Positions 48,184 to 59,945 of a DNA stretch of 64,000 bases are shown here, in pieces; the first letter of the stretch is position 1, and each line of letters starts with the position of its first letter. This DNA is from Prochilodus magdalenae (Eukaryota > Chordata > Actinopteri > Characiformes > Prochilodontidae). The position numbers were made by a program, and so were the translations under genes. The notes below the pieces were generated by a model. That model saw only the letters and a list, made by a program, of their open reading frames with translations, made no database searches and had not been told where the DNA came from. The stretch lies in assembly GCA_024036415.1 (NCBI GenBank), contig JAMWET010003556.1, forward strand, positions 57,501-121,500. Reading direction: 5' to 3'.

Positions 48184-48600
48184 CAGTAGATATCTCTGCA
48201 ACATGGTACATAGACGCTAGCTAGTTAGCATGCTAACTTCAGTAGATATCTTTGCAACAAAGTACATAGACGCTAGCTGGTTAGCATGCTAACTTCAGTA
48301 GATATCTCTGCAACAAAGTACATAGACGCTAGCTGGTTAGCATGCTAACTTCAGTAGATATCTCTGCAACAAAGTACATAGACACTAGCTGGTTAGCATG
48401 CTAACTTCAGTAGATATCCCTGCAACAAAGTACATAGACACTAGCTGGTTAGCATGCTAACTTCAGTAGATATCCCTGCAACAAAGTACATAGACACTAG
48501 CTGGTTAGCATGCTAACTTCAGTAGATATCCCTGCAACAAAGTACATAGACACTAGCTGGTTAGCATGCTAACTTCAGTAGATATCTCTGCAACAAAGTA
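48184..48600. repeat. 56-bp tandem array, 7.4 units
   Basis: Each unit begins CAGTAGATATCTCTGCAACA and contains AGTACATAGACGCTAGCTGG and GTTAGCATGCTAAC, which is a perfect 14-bp palindrome. Units differ at only a few positions (CGCTAG/CACTAG, TCTCTG/TCCCTG/TCTTTG), so expansion is recent. Confidence 0.96.
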
Positions 48601-49603
48601 GTTAGACGTCACTAACAGACCATCAACACTGTTGCTTCACGTTCTGTTGACAGATTTATGGCATGGCAGTCACTTTTTATAGACAACAACAATGTCAGAA
48701 TATGTCACTCAAATGTGTCATGCACTTTCCACAATGCTAATTTGTAGTCATAAGCTTCTATTACTTGTAGCAGCCTTGTAGCAGTCAAACTGGACTAGCC
48801 TCCACTTTCTATCTCCCTCTCTCCAGCCTCCAGCTTGCATTACATCATCCCCTTAACCGTCAAGATGGCCCTAAATCCAATCAGCCCGAACATGCGCCCC
48901 TCCATTTAAGTCTCCGCGCTATCTGGCCATTGCATCATTCCCCATATCCCACTATCAAATTTAGCTCTTATCCCTTTTAATAAAGGTTAGGGCTATTAAT
49001 TAGAGGTTAATATTAGCCCTCCCCTCCAGCAGAGCCCAGCATGAACAATCACCTCGGCCCTCTGTCCATGCCTGCATTACGTAAAGGCTTTGCCAAGCGC
49101 TCGCTAATATCTGCATATCAGCAAAGTGCACCGGAGTTTTGCTGATATCAGGGAGGCTAATAAGTGAGAAAAAGGAGCGGGGATTCTAAGTAGGTCAGCA
49201 GAGGAACCTGAAACAAATCACTAACGAGGGTGATTTGTCATGATTACTGATTAGGGGGGCCAAAATAACACAAGTCAGCAAAAAAAAAAAAAACGGCCGG
49301 AACCGTGACTGGATTTCAGGACCCGTCTGCTGCTAACTTGCCCGAAGAAGCTTCAAGGAGTCTGCATGGTTCTTCAGGGGAGCCTGGTACACTGAGAGCA
49401 TCAGCTGGTGAGCACCACGGATATGCTAGTTAGCATTCCACTACAGAGTTCCAGTAGCCCACCCCTGAACACAGGTGGGATCAGTTGCACTAATCAATCA
49501 CCAGCTCATGTTGTTTCATTTTTCGATAAGGAAACAGCTGACTCATCACAAATTCCCATCGAGAAGAAACATGAGCCATACAACAGCAGCAACAGTGAGG
49601 ATT

Positions 49604-49790
49604 AGGGATATACGGTGATATTGGAACCATAGCTTAGGGATGGCCGATATTCCCAACCGTGCTATAGCAGCAATCATAATGGTTAGGGATACACAATGAT
49701 ATTGGAACCATATCGCCATTGACAGATATGACTCGTTTAGAAGTTTAGGGATGACCAATATTCCCAAACGTGCTATAGCAGCAATCATAG
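49604..49790. repeat. Two-copy local direct repeat
   Basis: TAGGGATATACGGTGATATT and GATATTCCCAACCGTGCTAT in the first copy recur as TAGGGATACACAATGATATT and AATATTCCCAAACGTGCTAT in the second. The second copy carries about 25 extra bases between the two blocks. Confidence 0.75.
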
Positions 49791-49910
49791 CCAATGTAGT
49801 GTTAGGAGTCTTGCCCAAGGACTCTTATTGGTGTAACACAGCACAGTCACCCAGTTCAGGAGCCGACTTCCTGGTGGGTAGTGGTGTTATCTGCTGAGCT
49901 ACACCAACCA
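49791..49910 (-). mobile_element. SINE, family A, partial
   Basis: On the plus strand: CCAATGTAGTGTTAGGAGTC, TTGCCCAAGGACTCTTATTG, CACAGTCACCCAG, then GTGGTGTTATCTGCTGAGCT and ACACCAACCA (complement of the A-box head). The 3' tail is missing and the B box is damaged. Confidence 0.82.
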
Positions 49911-51611
49911 CATAGCATCAGCCCAAAACTCCAAAATTGTTGCATCCCTAGTAAGGCTAACAATGACTACAACAGAGTACAGCGACCATACGGATGGGAC
50001 TTCAATAAAATTGAGCAGAGCATGAAAGCTACGTCCACATGGGTGCTAACGCTAAAACCAGCCAAGCTCCTCTGAGCACGTCCTTGCACTGGAGAGTTAC
50101 GAGGAACAGGTGCCGTGGAATTCAGACGCCATCGATTGACACGGAGCGGCGAGGGTGGTGAGCTGCAGAGAGAAGCGAAGCGCCTATCGATCTCACCTCA
50201 GCTCAACCCCCCCTGGCCCGTTTCAGCGCCATCGATTCAGGCTCCTCTTCCCCCAGCAGCCCAGCCCCACCACCCCCTGCACACGCCGGATCAATTTCAC
50301 CGATCAATCACCAACGTGTCATTTCATTTCTCCGGCCTGAAACGGCTGACTCTGCACAAATTCCACCCGAAAAGGAATACAGGGTAATACAACAACAGCA
50401 ACGCGAATGGTAGCAATAACAACAATAAAAACATAACAAATTTAAAAAAAAACACACACAACGATAAAAATAATCTTGCTGGGGGAAAAAAATCGCTCTC
50501 CCAGGACACAACGGGATATTAGGTCTACGCTGCAACATTTGCCAAAAAGCTTCGGAACAGCTTTAACGAATTTCAGTGATTAAATCTCATTTGCGCAAGC
50601 TAAATGGCCGGCGGTTTGCAGGCCGTCCAATGTGGCGTATTACGCTACCACGCCTCCATTACGGTCTTATCGCTGCTTCCCGGGCACAGGACATCTAAGG
50701 CCCGGCCAGGGTGCCTGATGTTTATACAGACAGGTGTTAACCAAAACTGCCCTGAGAGCAGCATTCAGCCTGCCTACGGCCAATTCCAGCAATCGGTGCT
50801 GAACCAATATAATACTTCTGACAGGTAAATGTATATCAAGCTGTTCTATTAGTGCCTGTAATAGGGTCATTTTTGAAATTATAGTGATTACAGACGGCTT
50901 TTTAACTTTTACGACTTGGCCTCCGCCTCGTTGCGGTTCAAATGAGTTCAGAGATTACTGTAATGGTACTCTGTTTTTCCAATGCGAGGTAATTGGTTAG
51001 GCTGGTGCATGCCTGACTGTGCGTCTAATGAACAATAATTGAATGAGGGCTGGGGTAGACGACTATGACATCCAGTTAAACGCTGAAAACATGCAGCCCG
51101 CACGCACACACTGAGAGCCGAGAGCAGCAGCACTTGGCTTTTTCTTTTTTTTTTTTTTTCTTTTTTCGTTTTATCAGTACCGTGCTCCTTTTCTTCCCCC
51201 CCTCTATTCTTTGCGAAGTTGAGCAAGTCTGTTGATCCATAAATCTTTACCTACAGAGTGAACGGTTGTGGCACATTTTTGTACACAAGTACAGTCGGTA
51301 TGGTATATTTCCCCGAATATGATTTTCATGAGAAAGCGCTGGAGAATGCAGAAGACTGATGGCTCACGCTACTGCTATGAGGCCAAATATCTTATTGCAG
51401 CCGTGTTACTGTACAGTAGTAACTGCCTTCACATCATCATCATTACGGTGGGTGGAATTTGAGCACTTGGGAATGGTGGATCTTGGATACCTTGCCTCAG
51501 TTTCTGAGGTGTCTAGGTATCCTTTCTTTGGCTGAAAGCTCTAAAGCTCTATAACTTAATTACCAACTAAATTTGGTCAAATGGTTGGTTTTTGAAAACA
51601 CCAACATGACT

Positions 51612-52637
51612 AGGGTTGCCACCTGTTCCGTAAAATATGGAATCATCCTTTATTTGGTAATTAAATGTAGATTTGTTCCGTATTTCTGTAAATGTCCGTA
51701 AATTTGTTCCATATTTCCATAAATGTCCGTAAATTTGTTCCATATTTCCGTAAATGTCCGTAAATTTGTTCCATATTTCCGTAAATGTCCGTAAATTTGT
51801 TCCATATTTCCGTAAATGTCCGTAAATTTGTTCCATATTTCCATAAATGTCCGTAAATTTGTTCCATATTTCCGTAAATGTCCGTAAATTTGTTCCATAT
51901 TTCCGTAAATGTCCGTAAATTTGTTCCATATTTCCGTAAATGTCCATAAATTTGTTCCATATTTCCGTAAATGTCCGTAAATTTGTTCCATATTTCCATA
52001 AATGTCTGTAAATTTGTTCCATATTTCCATAAATGTCCGTAAATTTGTTCCATATTTCCGTAAATGTCCGTAAATTTGTTCCATATTTCCGTAAATGTCC
52101 ATAAATTTGTTCCATATTTCCATAAATGTCCGTAAATTTGTTCCATATTTCCGTAAAATGTCCGTAAATTTGTTCCATATTTCCGTAAATGTCCATAAAT
52201 GTGTTCCATATTTCCGTAAATGTCCGTAAATTTGTTCCATATTTCCGTAAATGTCCGTAAATTTGTTCCATATTTCCGTAAATGTCCATAAATTTGTTCC
52301 ATATTTCCGTAAATGTCCGTAAATTTGTTCCATATTTCCGTAAATGTCCGTAAATTTGTTCCATATTTCCGTAAATGTCCGTAAATTTGTTCCATATTTC
52401 CGTAAATGTCCGTAAATTTGTTCCATATTTCCGGAAATTGTGAAAACCCAACCACGATGGAATGCTCTTTGTTTATGTAACGTGTGTGTCACACGATTGA
52501 TCACAATCTCTCCCAATCAATAGCCGAACCCACCCCCCCGCCGAATCAGATCAACTACAGGACGCGTTTTCGAACACGTCACTCACACATGACCATTCCC
52601 CCGTCATTTATTTTTATTTCTGAAAGGTGGCAACCCT
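51612..52637 (+). mobile_element. TIR-bounded DNA transposon carrying a minisatellite
   Basis: The perfect 13-bp inverted ends AGGGTTGCCACCT and AGGTGGCAACCCT are each flanked by TGACT (51607-51611 and 52638-52642), a 5-bp target duplication. After the left end comes GTTCCGTAAAATATGGAATC and CTTTATTTGGTAATTAAATG, which also occur in inverse orientation at the right end of 61246-62002. Most of the interior is a 31-bp tandem array; the right part (52437-52637) is unique. There is no transposase. The superfamily is uncertain. Confidence 0.88.
51675..52434. repeat. 31-bp minisatellite inside the transposon, about 24 units
   Basis: The unit is AAATTTGTTCCATATTTCCG followed by TAAATGTCCGT. Variation is mostly CCGTAAA/CCATAAA. 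One unit near 52153 has an extra A. With a 31-bp period all three minus frames remain open (a 31-residue cycle containing GNMEQIYGHLRKYGTN), so the 264-294-codon frames here are artefacts. Confidence 0.97.
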
Positions 52638-53408
52638 TGACTTGTGCAAGGCTGATGCTGTTAGTTCACTGAGCTTGGTCTGAAACTCTGCAAATGGGTT
52701 GTTTTGAAGAGCTTGGTGATTTTGGGGAGGACAGCACAACAACAAACCGCAGGCTATCTTTCGCTTTCCTCAAGCTTTTCATTTCTGGTAGAAATGGCAC
52801 TGGATCTGTGTACAGTATTGCATTACGGCGCTCTGACGGCCTGGAAATCAAAGCCTACAGTGTTTGTACATTACCGCAAGGGCGTGGGAGTGAGTTTGCA
52901 ATTGGCGGTGGGCATATTTGCTACTACGCATCAAAGCCCACCTCTCAGTAATCATGAGACTCCATCAGTTCTGTGGTGGTGTTATTAATTCATTTAGGAA
53001 CTTCGGTGGGTGATTTGTTGAAGCTCTTTATTTTTTGAACAGGCACCTTAACGCCAGCTTTAACAAGGCCTAACAGCAACACGCACACCGTCGGATGAAA
53101 GGAAATGGTTGTTTGGTTTTTGCTACCGCCAATTCCCCAACGGTATTATTTTTTCTAAATACTCGCGTCCCGGTTTCCGATTGGAAACCTCGGTGTGTAA
53201 AACGATCTGGATATACGTGGACATGTGGACACTTAGAAATCATGAACCACTGGCCAACTTCAGCTCTCAACTCATAACCCATGAATGCTTGTGCCACGCT
53301 CGAGATATGGAGGCACAGTGCAACATTCCCTCGGCACCATCTCAGAGGAAGCGCTCTTTTGTGAACTGCGTGTGTGTGTGTTGTCCTAGGCGACAGAGCA
53401 AAACACAC

Positions 53409-53524
53409 CGTGACTTTGGTTGGGTTCATCCAGTGGTGCTTCAGAACATTTTTAGCCGTCACGTTCTCGGGGAGGAGGACCACATCGTTGTGATTTTCCC
53501 TGCATGTAACCTCACATTCTGCTC
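53409..53524 (-). CDS. pappa: pappa exon: fifth Sushi-like module, central part
   Basis: An acceptor (TTTCACACAG) at 53534-53525 opens a 116-bp exon in phase 1, ending in phase 0 at donor GTGTGT. With the split Gly codon from the previous exon it reads GAECEVTCRENHND, then VVLLPENVTAKNVLKHHWMN and PTKVT. The (I/V)LLPxNxTxxxxxxHWxxPT(R/K)V pattern is characteristic of this region in pappalysins and replaces the usual short loop of a Sushi domain. NVT is a potential N-glycosylation site. It links the GYGIG end of the previous exon to HIVCTMGLKWYP in the next, and the phases agree on both sides. Confidence 0.94.
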
Positions 53525-55095
<1,571 letters not shown>

Positions 55096-55243
55096 CTATG
55101 CCATATCCTGCCTTGCAGCTGGTGTAGACGTTTGGGTTCAGGTTCCGAGGCAGAGCGCACTGGCCCTTCAGCTGCGGACAGATCTGGAAGGTTCCAGTCC
55201 AGTTCCCGTCCTTCCTGCAACGGATCACGTTGGTGTTCGGGCC
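55096..55243 (-). CDS. pappa: pappa exon: end of Sushi 4 and start of Sushi 5
   Basis: An acceptor (TTGTCGCCACAG) opens a 148-bp exon in phase 0, ending in phase 1 at donor GTGGGC. It encodes GPNTNVIRCRKDGNWTGTFQ and ICPQLKGQC, which close the fourth Sushi module with the NVIxCRKDGxWxGxFxxC signature of PAPP-A. It then encodes NPNVYTSCKAGYGI, the start of the fifth. NWT is a potential N-glycosylation site. Sushi modules 3 and 4 are the part of PAPP-A known to bind cell-surface glycosaminoglycans, so this exon contributes to anchoring. Basic residues are present (RCRKDG) but I cannot assess binding from sequence alone. Confidence 0.96.
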
Positions 55244-56692
55244 CTGTGGCGACAAGAGCAGGCCAAAAGGACATGTAACAACATCACTGATACCGTAACA
55301 CGACACCACTTTTATCACATCGCTCATCTAAAGGGCAGATTAAGGCACCATCCATAATTCATCAGGCGCACCCAAGCTTCGGAGAAAATGGAATGCGGTG
55401 CAATAATTGCGAGGCTTAATCGAATCATACTGCGGGGATTTTTTGCGGAGCGCTTCTGGTGCCGGTGACCTGTGCATGAAAACATTCAGGATTACATCTG
55501 GAAGATCGCTTGATTATGTTTGTGCCATGCTGCAAATTCCACTGTGAGGTCATCTGACATCAAACATCAAAGGAGTGCTGGGGAGATGCTGCTGGCAAGG
55601 TCAGCCATGCAACAGAAAGTGTTCGGATGTGTTTGAGAGAGAGAGAGAGAGAGAGTGACAAAGACATTCACTGAACACATCGCGTTCCTGTTCCAGGTTC
55701 TGAAACAAGAGCTGCTCACTCCGTTCGTTTAAATCAAACCAGATGGATGAAGGCGAGGATGGACAGACACCGAGAGTGAGGCAGTGGTACGATAAAGTGT
55801 AAGACACATACTGTAGTGCACACCGTCAAACCTCCCCTACCGAGTTCCCTCCACCAGTTTATGGAAAACAACAACAAAGACTTCCCAGATATGGAACTCA
55901 CAGGCAGGACTTGTAGCTGGCTGGACGACCTCTGTGGAATGAGCCTGCATATCTGAGTGCATCATCTTTTTCTCATATTATAATTAATGCTAATTGAAGT
56001 TATGTAACTGATATCGTTAACACCATGGACTAAAATGCTATAGGCAATATGGCTACAGCAGAAAGAACCCAAAGGAATGGTTCTTGAAGGGTTCTTCAAG
56101 CATTTTCCTGGAGGTTTGTGTGGTTCTGTGTATATGCTGTGAACACTCCTTTGGGAACCATTCAAATGCATCAGTGAAGATCCTTTAGAGCCCTGCATTC
56201 ACACCGGCAACTTGTCGGCTCTTGATGTCCAAATCGTTGTCCACCCTTCGCTTGTCATCCGTTTAAAGTGGACCGTAAAGGCTTCTGTTTGTTTACAGCA
56301 AAAGCACTGCCATCATTCCTCCACCTCCATCCAGCAGCGAGCGCTGACCACCCTGCTCAGTTCATCTCCTACCTAACTGTCACTCCTTGGCTCCTTATTT
56401 GCATAAAGTGAAACTTTGCTCAGATTTGTCGCATTGCCGGATCTGTGAACTTGACAACACCAACAATCAAACAGGCATGAAAATGAATTCATTGAAAATG
56501 AATCACTTCCAGACGATTCGGCGCATTACTACCTATGTAAACGCATGGTAGAATGGTTCTAGATAGCCCCAACTAAAGTTCTCTTATTTAGCATTCTTCA
56601 ACGCCCTCACTGCGAAAACACACAGACAGTTCAAACAGGCAGGGTGAAGGAAGGTAAAAACGGACCTGCTTGCAGGGAGGCGGCGGCCTCAC
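55244..56692 (-). other. pappa intron (1.4 kb)
   Basis: Bounded by donor ACG|GTGAGG and acceptor CACAG. It contains a short GA run (55632-55655) and a GGTTCTTGAAGGGTTC-type repeat at 56045-56165. Nothing else was recognised. Confidence 0.85.
56045..56165. repeat. GGTTCTT-type repeat
   Basis: AATGGTTCTTGAAGGGTTCT and CTTTGGGAACCATTC share words with the clusters at 16190 and 37225. Confidence 0.45.
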
Positions 56693-56861
56693 CGTGTGAT
56701 TGGCCCCATCGCACTGGAGCCAGCATGTGCTGTCAAAGTGAAAGCCATCCGTGCACTGGTACATGCCATGGAAAACCGAATCCGGTGCTGGACACGTCAC
56801 CGGCTCACAGGAACCCTCCAGCCACCGGCCATCCTCCGTACACTGGCGCTTAAAGGACCGC
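56693..56861 (-). CDS. pappa: pappa exon: end of Sushi 3 and most of Sushi 4
   Basis: The 169-bp exon enters in phase 2 (completing an Arg codon) after acceptor TTCTCCGAAG and leaves in phase 0 at donor GTGAGG. It encodes RSFKRQCTEDGRWLEGSCEP, closing Sushi 3, then VTCPAPDSVFHGMYQCTDGF and HFDSTCWLQCDGANHT, the first three cysteine positions of Sushi 4. Joining to GPNTNVIRC gives the normal spacing before the last Sushi cysteines. The run KPKRRSFKR across the splice is strongly basic, matching the glycosaminoglycan-binding role of this region in PAPP-A. A possible alternative donor 21 bp further on (CAAGCAG|GTCCGT) would add VRPPPPCKQ-like residues; it is weaker and adds an unpaired Cys, so I prefer GTGAGG. 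Confidence 0.94.
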
Positions 56862-57020
56862 CTTCGGAGAAGGAGAATCAGTTCAGCTATCACTGAACCA
56901 GTACAGTACAACAAAAACACTGTACATAGTAAAAACCGTAACAGGCAGAAACTGTAATACACCGTAGCAGAAGTTTAGTTTAGCGTAGTTTGCATACCGT
57001 AGCAGAAATTTTGCGTTCTT

Positions 57021-57345
57021 GGCCACTAACTCATGGTTAGTGGTTGGGTGAAGCCATTTATGGTCAAACGACTGTGTTTTCTCTTTTTAAATCCTAATAC
57101 CAACCAAAAACATCCAAAGGACCCTGATTAAAACTTCACATACCCCAGATCTTAATACCATGTATTGCCCCCTTTAACATCAATGACAGCTTGAAGTCGC
57201 TTGACAATAAATGGCTTCACCCAACCACTAACCATGAGTGGAAAATAAGTTTTTGTGTTATCATTCATATTCTCTGAAAAAAGACCAAGAAAGCAAAAAT
57301 TCTGCTGGGGTATGTAAAGTTTCAAGCACAACTGTATGTGCATGT
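57021..57345. mobile_element. Rearranged Tc1-like remnant with inverted duplication
   Basis: Around 57023-57060 the sequence CATGGTTAGTGGTTGGGTGA then AGCCATTTA appears, and at 57210-57242 its reverse complement TAAATGGCTTCACCCAACCA then CTAACCATG. Between them is CTTAATACCATGTATTGCCC and CATCAATGACAGCTTGAAGT, words typical of a fish Tc1-like element. After them is GGTATGTAAAGTTTCAAGCA, CAACTGTA, which looks like its terminal repeat. One end has been duplicated and inverted onto the other side. Confidence 0.55.
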
Positions 57346-57639
57346 ATAGTCTCAAACCTATTGTGGGAATATGAATGTACAACACAGTTTGCTTGACGCT
57401 AACATCACACTGCAACTCCCATAGAGAACGAATCCCATGACTAGCTGAAATTAGCAGCTATAGTACTGTAGCAGTGGTAATCATCAATGTACAAAGGGGA
57501 AGCTTACTCAGATACTTTAGTTCCTAAACTATATATAAATGAAAAATATAATTATAACTATAATAAATGAAAAATAATAAACTATACGTTCTGAAAAATT
57601 AAGACACTTGAATACCCCATGCTATATTCATGATAGATT

Positions 57640-57800
57640 GCTATTAGCATTGACCAGCATAACCGGCCACCAGTAAAACCAGCCTATGTTGTGTTTTGGA
57701 TGCTGGTATGCTGGTCAGCCATCATAATCATACTCTGTGACCAGCTAAGCTAACACCAGACCAGCATTAACCAGCATAGGCCAGCTTAGACTAGCATTGA
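57640..57800. repeat. ACCAGCAT-word cluster
   Basis: Repeated GACCAGCAT, AACCAGCAT, GCTGGTATGCTGGTC and AGACTAGCATT words on both strands. This kind of low-complexity repeat is common in fish introns. Confidence 0.6.
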
Positions 57801-58147
57801 ATTCATGCTAACTAGGCTACTGTGAACTCTTTTCACCACCAAGTTCAAACAACAGCGTGTGTACACTGATATGCTAATATTAGCAGGGTGTCTCGATTCT
57901 GGATGCACCGTCACACTTAATATTTATGGAACCAAAAGTGGTACATCGACCCCGTCTGGGACCCTACTGAAAAACATCAATTAATAATAAGCTTAAGTCT
58001 GCCCAGATGACTGTATTACAGCAAATTTATGAGCCCTTAATAACTGCTCACATCATTAGCGGTGATAAAGCTCTGACTCAGGAGTGTTCCCAGACAGAGC
58101 CGTTAATTACGATAGAGCCGTGAAGGGTTCTGACAGGTGGGGGGTAC

Positions 58148-58349
58148 CTTTTTGGCTTGTTGGCAACATGGTAGCCAGGCTTGCACTTGTACTTGCAGAG
58201 GGAGCCCACTTTGAGGCCGGTCTCGTTGCAGCGTTTGGTCATCAGCATGGCGTTGGGCACCGGAGGAGGAGCAGGACAGCGTAGCTCACACAAAGCCTCC
58301 GGGAAGGACCACAGTCCATCCTCCATACATGTCAGGGTGTTGTTAGTGC
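58148..58349 (-). CDS. pappa: pappa exon: end of Sushi 2 and most of Sushi 3
   Basis: The 202-bp exon enters in phase 1 after acceptor GCCTCCCCAG and leaves in phase 2 at donor GTACCC. It encodes (G)TNNTLTCMEDGLWSFPEALC, closing Sushi 2 with the exact TCMEDGLWSFPEALCE signature of PAPP-A. It then encodes LRCPAPPPVPNAMLMTKRCN, ETGLKVGSLCKYKCKPGYHV and ANKPK, which open Sushi 3. NNT and NET are potential N-glycosylation sites. KYKCKPGYHV with the following basic residues is the heparin-binding face known from the mammalian protein (family knowledge). The intron to the next exon upstream is only 386 bp. Confidence 0.97.
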
Positions 58350-58735
58350 CTGGGGAGGCATAGAAATAGAATCATTAAGCTGTCTGGGTCGCAGTTTCAA
58401 GTATTAGCATTTAGCAACCAGTGTTTGCTCTATGGTAATTGGTTGCCATGGCTAATTAACCTATTTCATACGTGAGGAACAGTTTAGGTCTTGAGATTGA
58501 CAAGATGACCTCTCAGAGGTCTAATGGAATTCAGTAGCTTCAATTAATAGGTCAGTGGTTTCCAGGTCTGGTGGTGGAGGACCCCAGGCCTACCACAAAA
58601 CACTTCCACTTTGACTCAGGAAGGGCTTGATTATTAGTGGATTCATTGATTTAGCTGTGTTAGGAGGGTCCTACAGGACCAATGGTTGGGTACCACTGAG
58701 CTATGGTCATAGGAAGCCTCAGTGGGGTTTCTTAC
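58350..58735 (-). other. pappa intron (386 bp)
   Basis: Bounded by donor TCG|GTAAGA and acceptor CCCCAG. No repeat or other feature was recognised. Confidence 0.9.
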
Positions 58736-58919
58736 CGACGAGCTGGGCGGGTTCCCTACACTGGAAGGTGCACTTCTTGCCGTAGGTGGTGCCCTCAGGG
58801 AAGTGGAAGTTAGCCGGGTGGACGTGGTACTTGTCAGGTAGTCCACAGTCAACTGGCTCACAGGACACCTGTTTGTTCCATTTGCCGTCCGTACAGGTCA
58901 TGGTCACGGTGGATCCTGA
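58736..58919 (-). CDS. pappa: pappa exon: end of Sushi 1 and most of Sushi 2
   Basis: The first pappa exon in transcript order within this window. The 184-bp exon enters in phase 0 after acceptor TTTGTGTCTACTGCAG and leaves in phase 1 at donor GTAAGA. It encodes SGSTVTMTCTDGKWNKQVSC, the end of Sushi 1, then EPVDCGLPDKYHVHPANFHF and PEGTTYGKKCTFQCREPAQL. NKQVSCEPVDC and the PEGTT(Y/F)G-x-x-C-x-FQCR pattern are diagnostic of PAPP-A. The preceding exon must end in phase 0 and is not visible up to 64000. The secreted zinc metalloprotease cleaves IGFBP-4 and IGFBP-5 to release IGF; this exon is non-catalytic. Confidence 0.96.
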
Positions 58920-59159
58920 CTGCAGTAGACACAAATGAGAAGCGAGGCTCAATAACTGCTCAAGTATTTCTACATATTAGCCTGCTAGGAGGCAGCAAGG
59001 GTGCTGCTAGCAGTAGGGTCCTTTGCCCACAGATTTGAATATGCACAGTCAAGTTATGAAGTGTTTTAGGTCTTCAAGCCTTCACTCATAAAATCAAGCC
59101 TTCACTCATAACTGTCTACAGCCTAGTTTGTTTATACCAGAGCGTGGGTTTTTGTGACA

Positions 59160-59392
59160 TTGCATCTTTTTCATTTGACTCGGTCGGTTTCACATTGCAA
59201 TGACTGTATTGTTCCCTCACTGGGCAGAAATTTGCAGGGGATACAAGTGTTCGGTTTCTTTCATGACATCACTGTCCAGAGAAAAACAAATATCTCCCAA
59301 ATGTCAGCTTCACAGGAGAGGGCAAAAACCTCATTCTATTTTTAAATGCAAGTCTATGGAACCAGACGTATTTCCAAGCAGTTAACCTTACT
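59160..59392. mobile_element. Damaged MITE related to 21551-21802
   Basis: It shares TGACATCACTGTCCAGAGAA with the terminal motif of 21551-21802 and carries the internal words CAGGAGAGGGCAAAAACC and GTCTATGGAACCAGAC. The opposite terminal repeat is not clear. Confidence 0.45.
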
Positions 59393-59395
59393 TGA

Positions 59396-59945
59396 TGACT
59401 TCTTCCTCAACTGGTTTAGTGTCATGCTCTCCAGTCTACCCGGCTCTACAGCTCCTCCGGGCTCAACTTTTCAGAGTGCATCATCTTATGACGTCACTAC
59501 CACATGCCCCAAGTCTTTGAATCTCTTCCGCTCTAGGTCACCAGAATTCTATCACAGCTGTCCTTGATTACGGATCAGTAGTTTAGCCCAACGAACTCGG
59601 TTGCAATTCTAATTCTAAGTCTTGTTACTTCCGGCTCTGACCTTCTTTGTTATTCTGACTACCGATCTCTTCCTTGCCCCCTTAGGCTTCGATCTCCTGT
59701 ACTATCTGGCTACTCAACCTCTCATGTATTTTGACCATTCTGTCTGTCTCTCCCCTCTATACTCTGGTTCCTCGCTGACTGTTTACTCCGGTTCTGACCC
59801 CTCACCTGTAGCCAGTCTTTGACCTCGCTCTCTCCCTCATGTTTGATCGTGCTTTGCTGCTGCCCGATTGGTTAATAAAACTCGCTTGACTTTTAGCTCT
59901 GCGTGGGTTGGTTTAAGTTCTTTCTTTGTGACATTTAGTTGAATT
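59396..59945 (+). repeat. Possible LTR-like interspersed repeat
   Basis: Pyrimidine-rich sequence with CTGACC and CTGTTTACTCCGGTTCTGAC words. A TTGGTTAATAAAACTCGC polyadenylation-like segment follows, and it ends near GTTCTTTCTTTGTGACA. This layout resembles the right part of fish retroviral-type LTRs, but I found no matching left end or second copy in the window. Confidence 0.3.

Larger units (their letters stand above)
40921..53408 (-). other. pappa intron (12.5 kb)
   Basis: Bounded by donor ACG|GTGTGT at 53409/53408 and acceptor at 40921. It is filled with the 13-bp minisatellite, a duplicated repeat with a nested insertion, tetranucleotide arrays, a 56-bp tandem array, a SINE and a TIR-bounded transposon. 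Nothing was recognised at 40921-41375, 43746-44420, 45420-46200, 46485-47255, 47680-48183, 48601-49603, 49911-51606 and 52643-53408. Confidence 0.85.
56862..58147 (-). other. pappa intron (1.3 kb)
   Basis: Bounded by donor AAAAG|GTACCC and acceptor CCGAAG. It contains a rearranged Tc1-like remnant (57021-57345) and an ACCAGCAT-word cluster (57640-57800). Confidence 0.85.

Noticed and set aside
48184..48600. Possible CRISPR array from 56-bp periodicity with a palindrome
   Set aside because: The whole 56-bp unit repeats, so there are no unique spacers, and the genome is a vertebrate.
51567..52516. Three overlapping 264-294-codon minus frames (YGNMEQIYGHLRK repeat)
   Set aside because: A 31-bp minisatellite without stops in any frame, inside a non-autonomous transposon.
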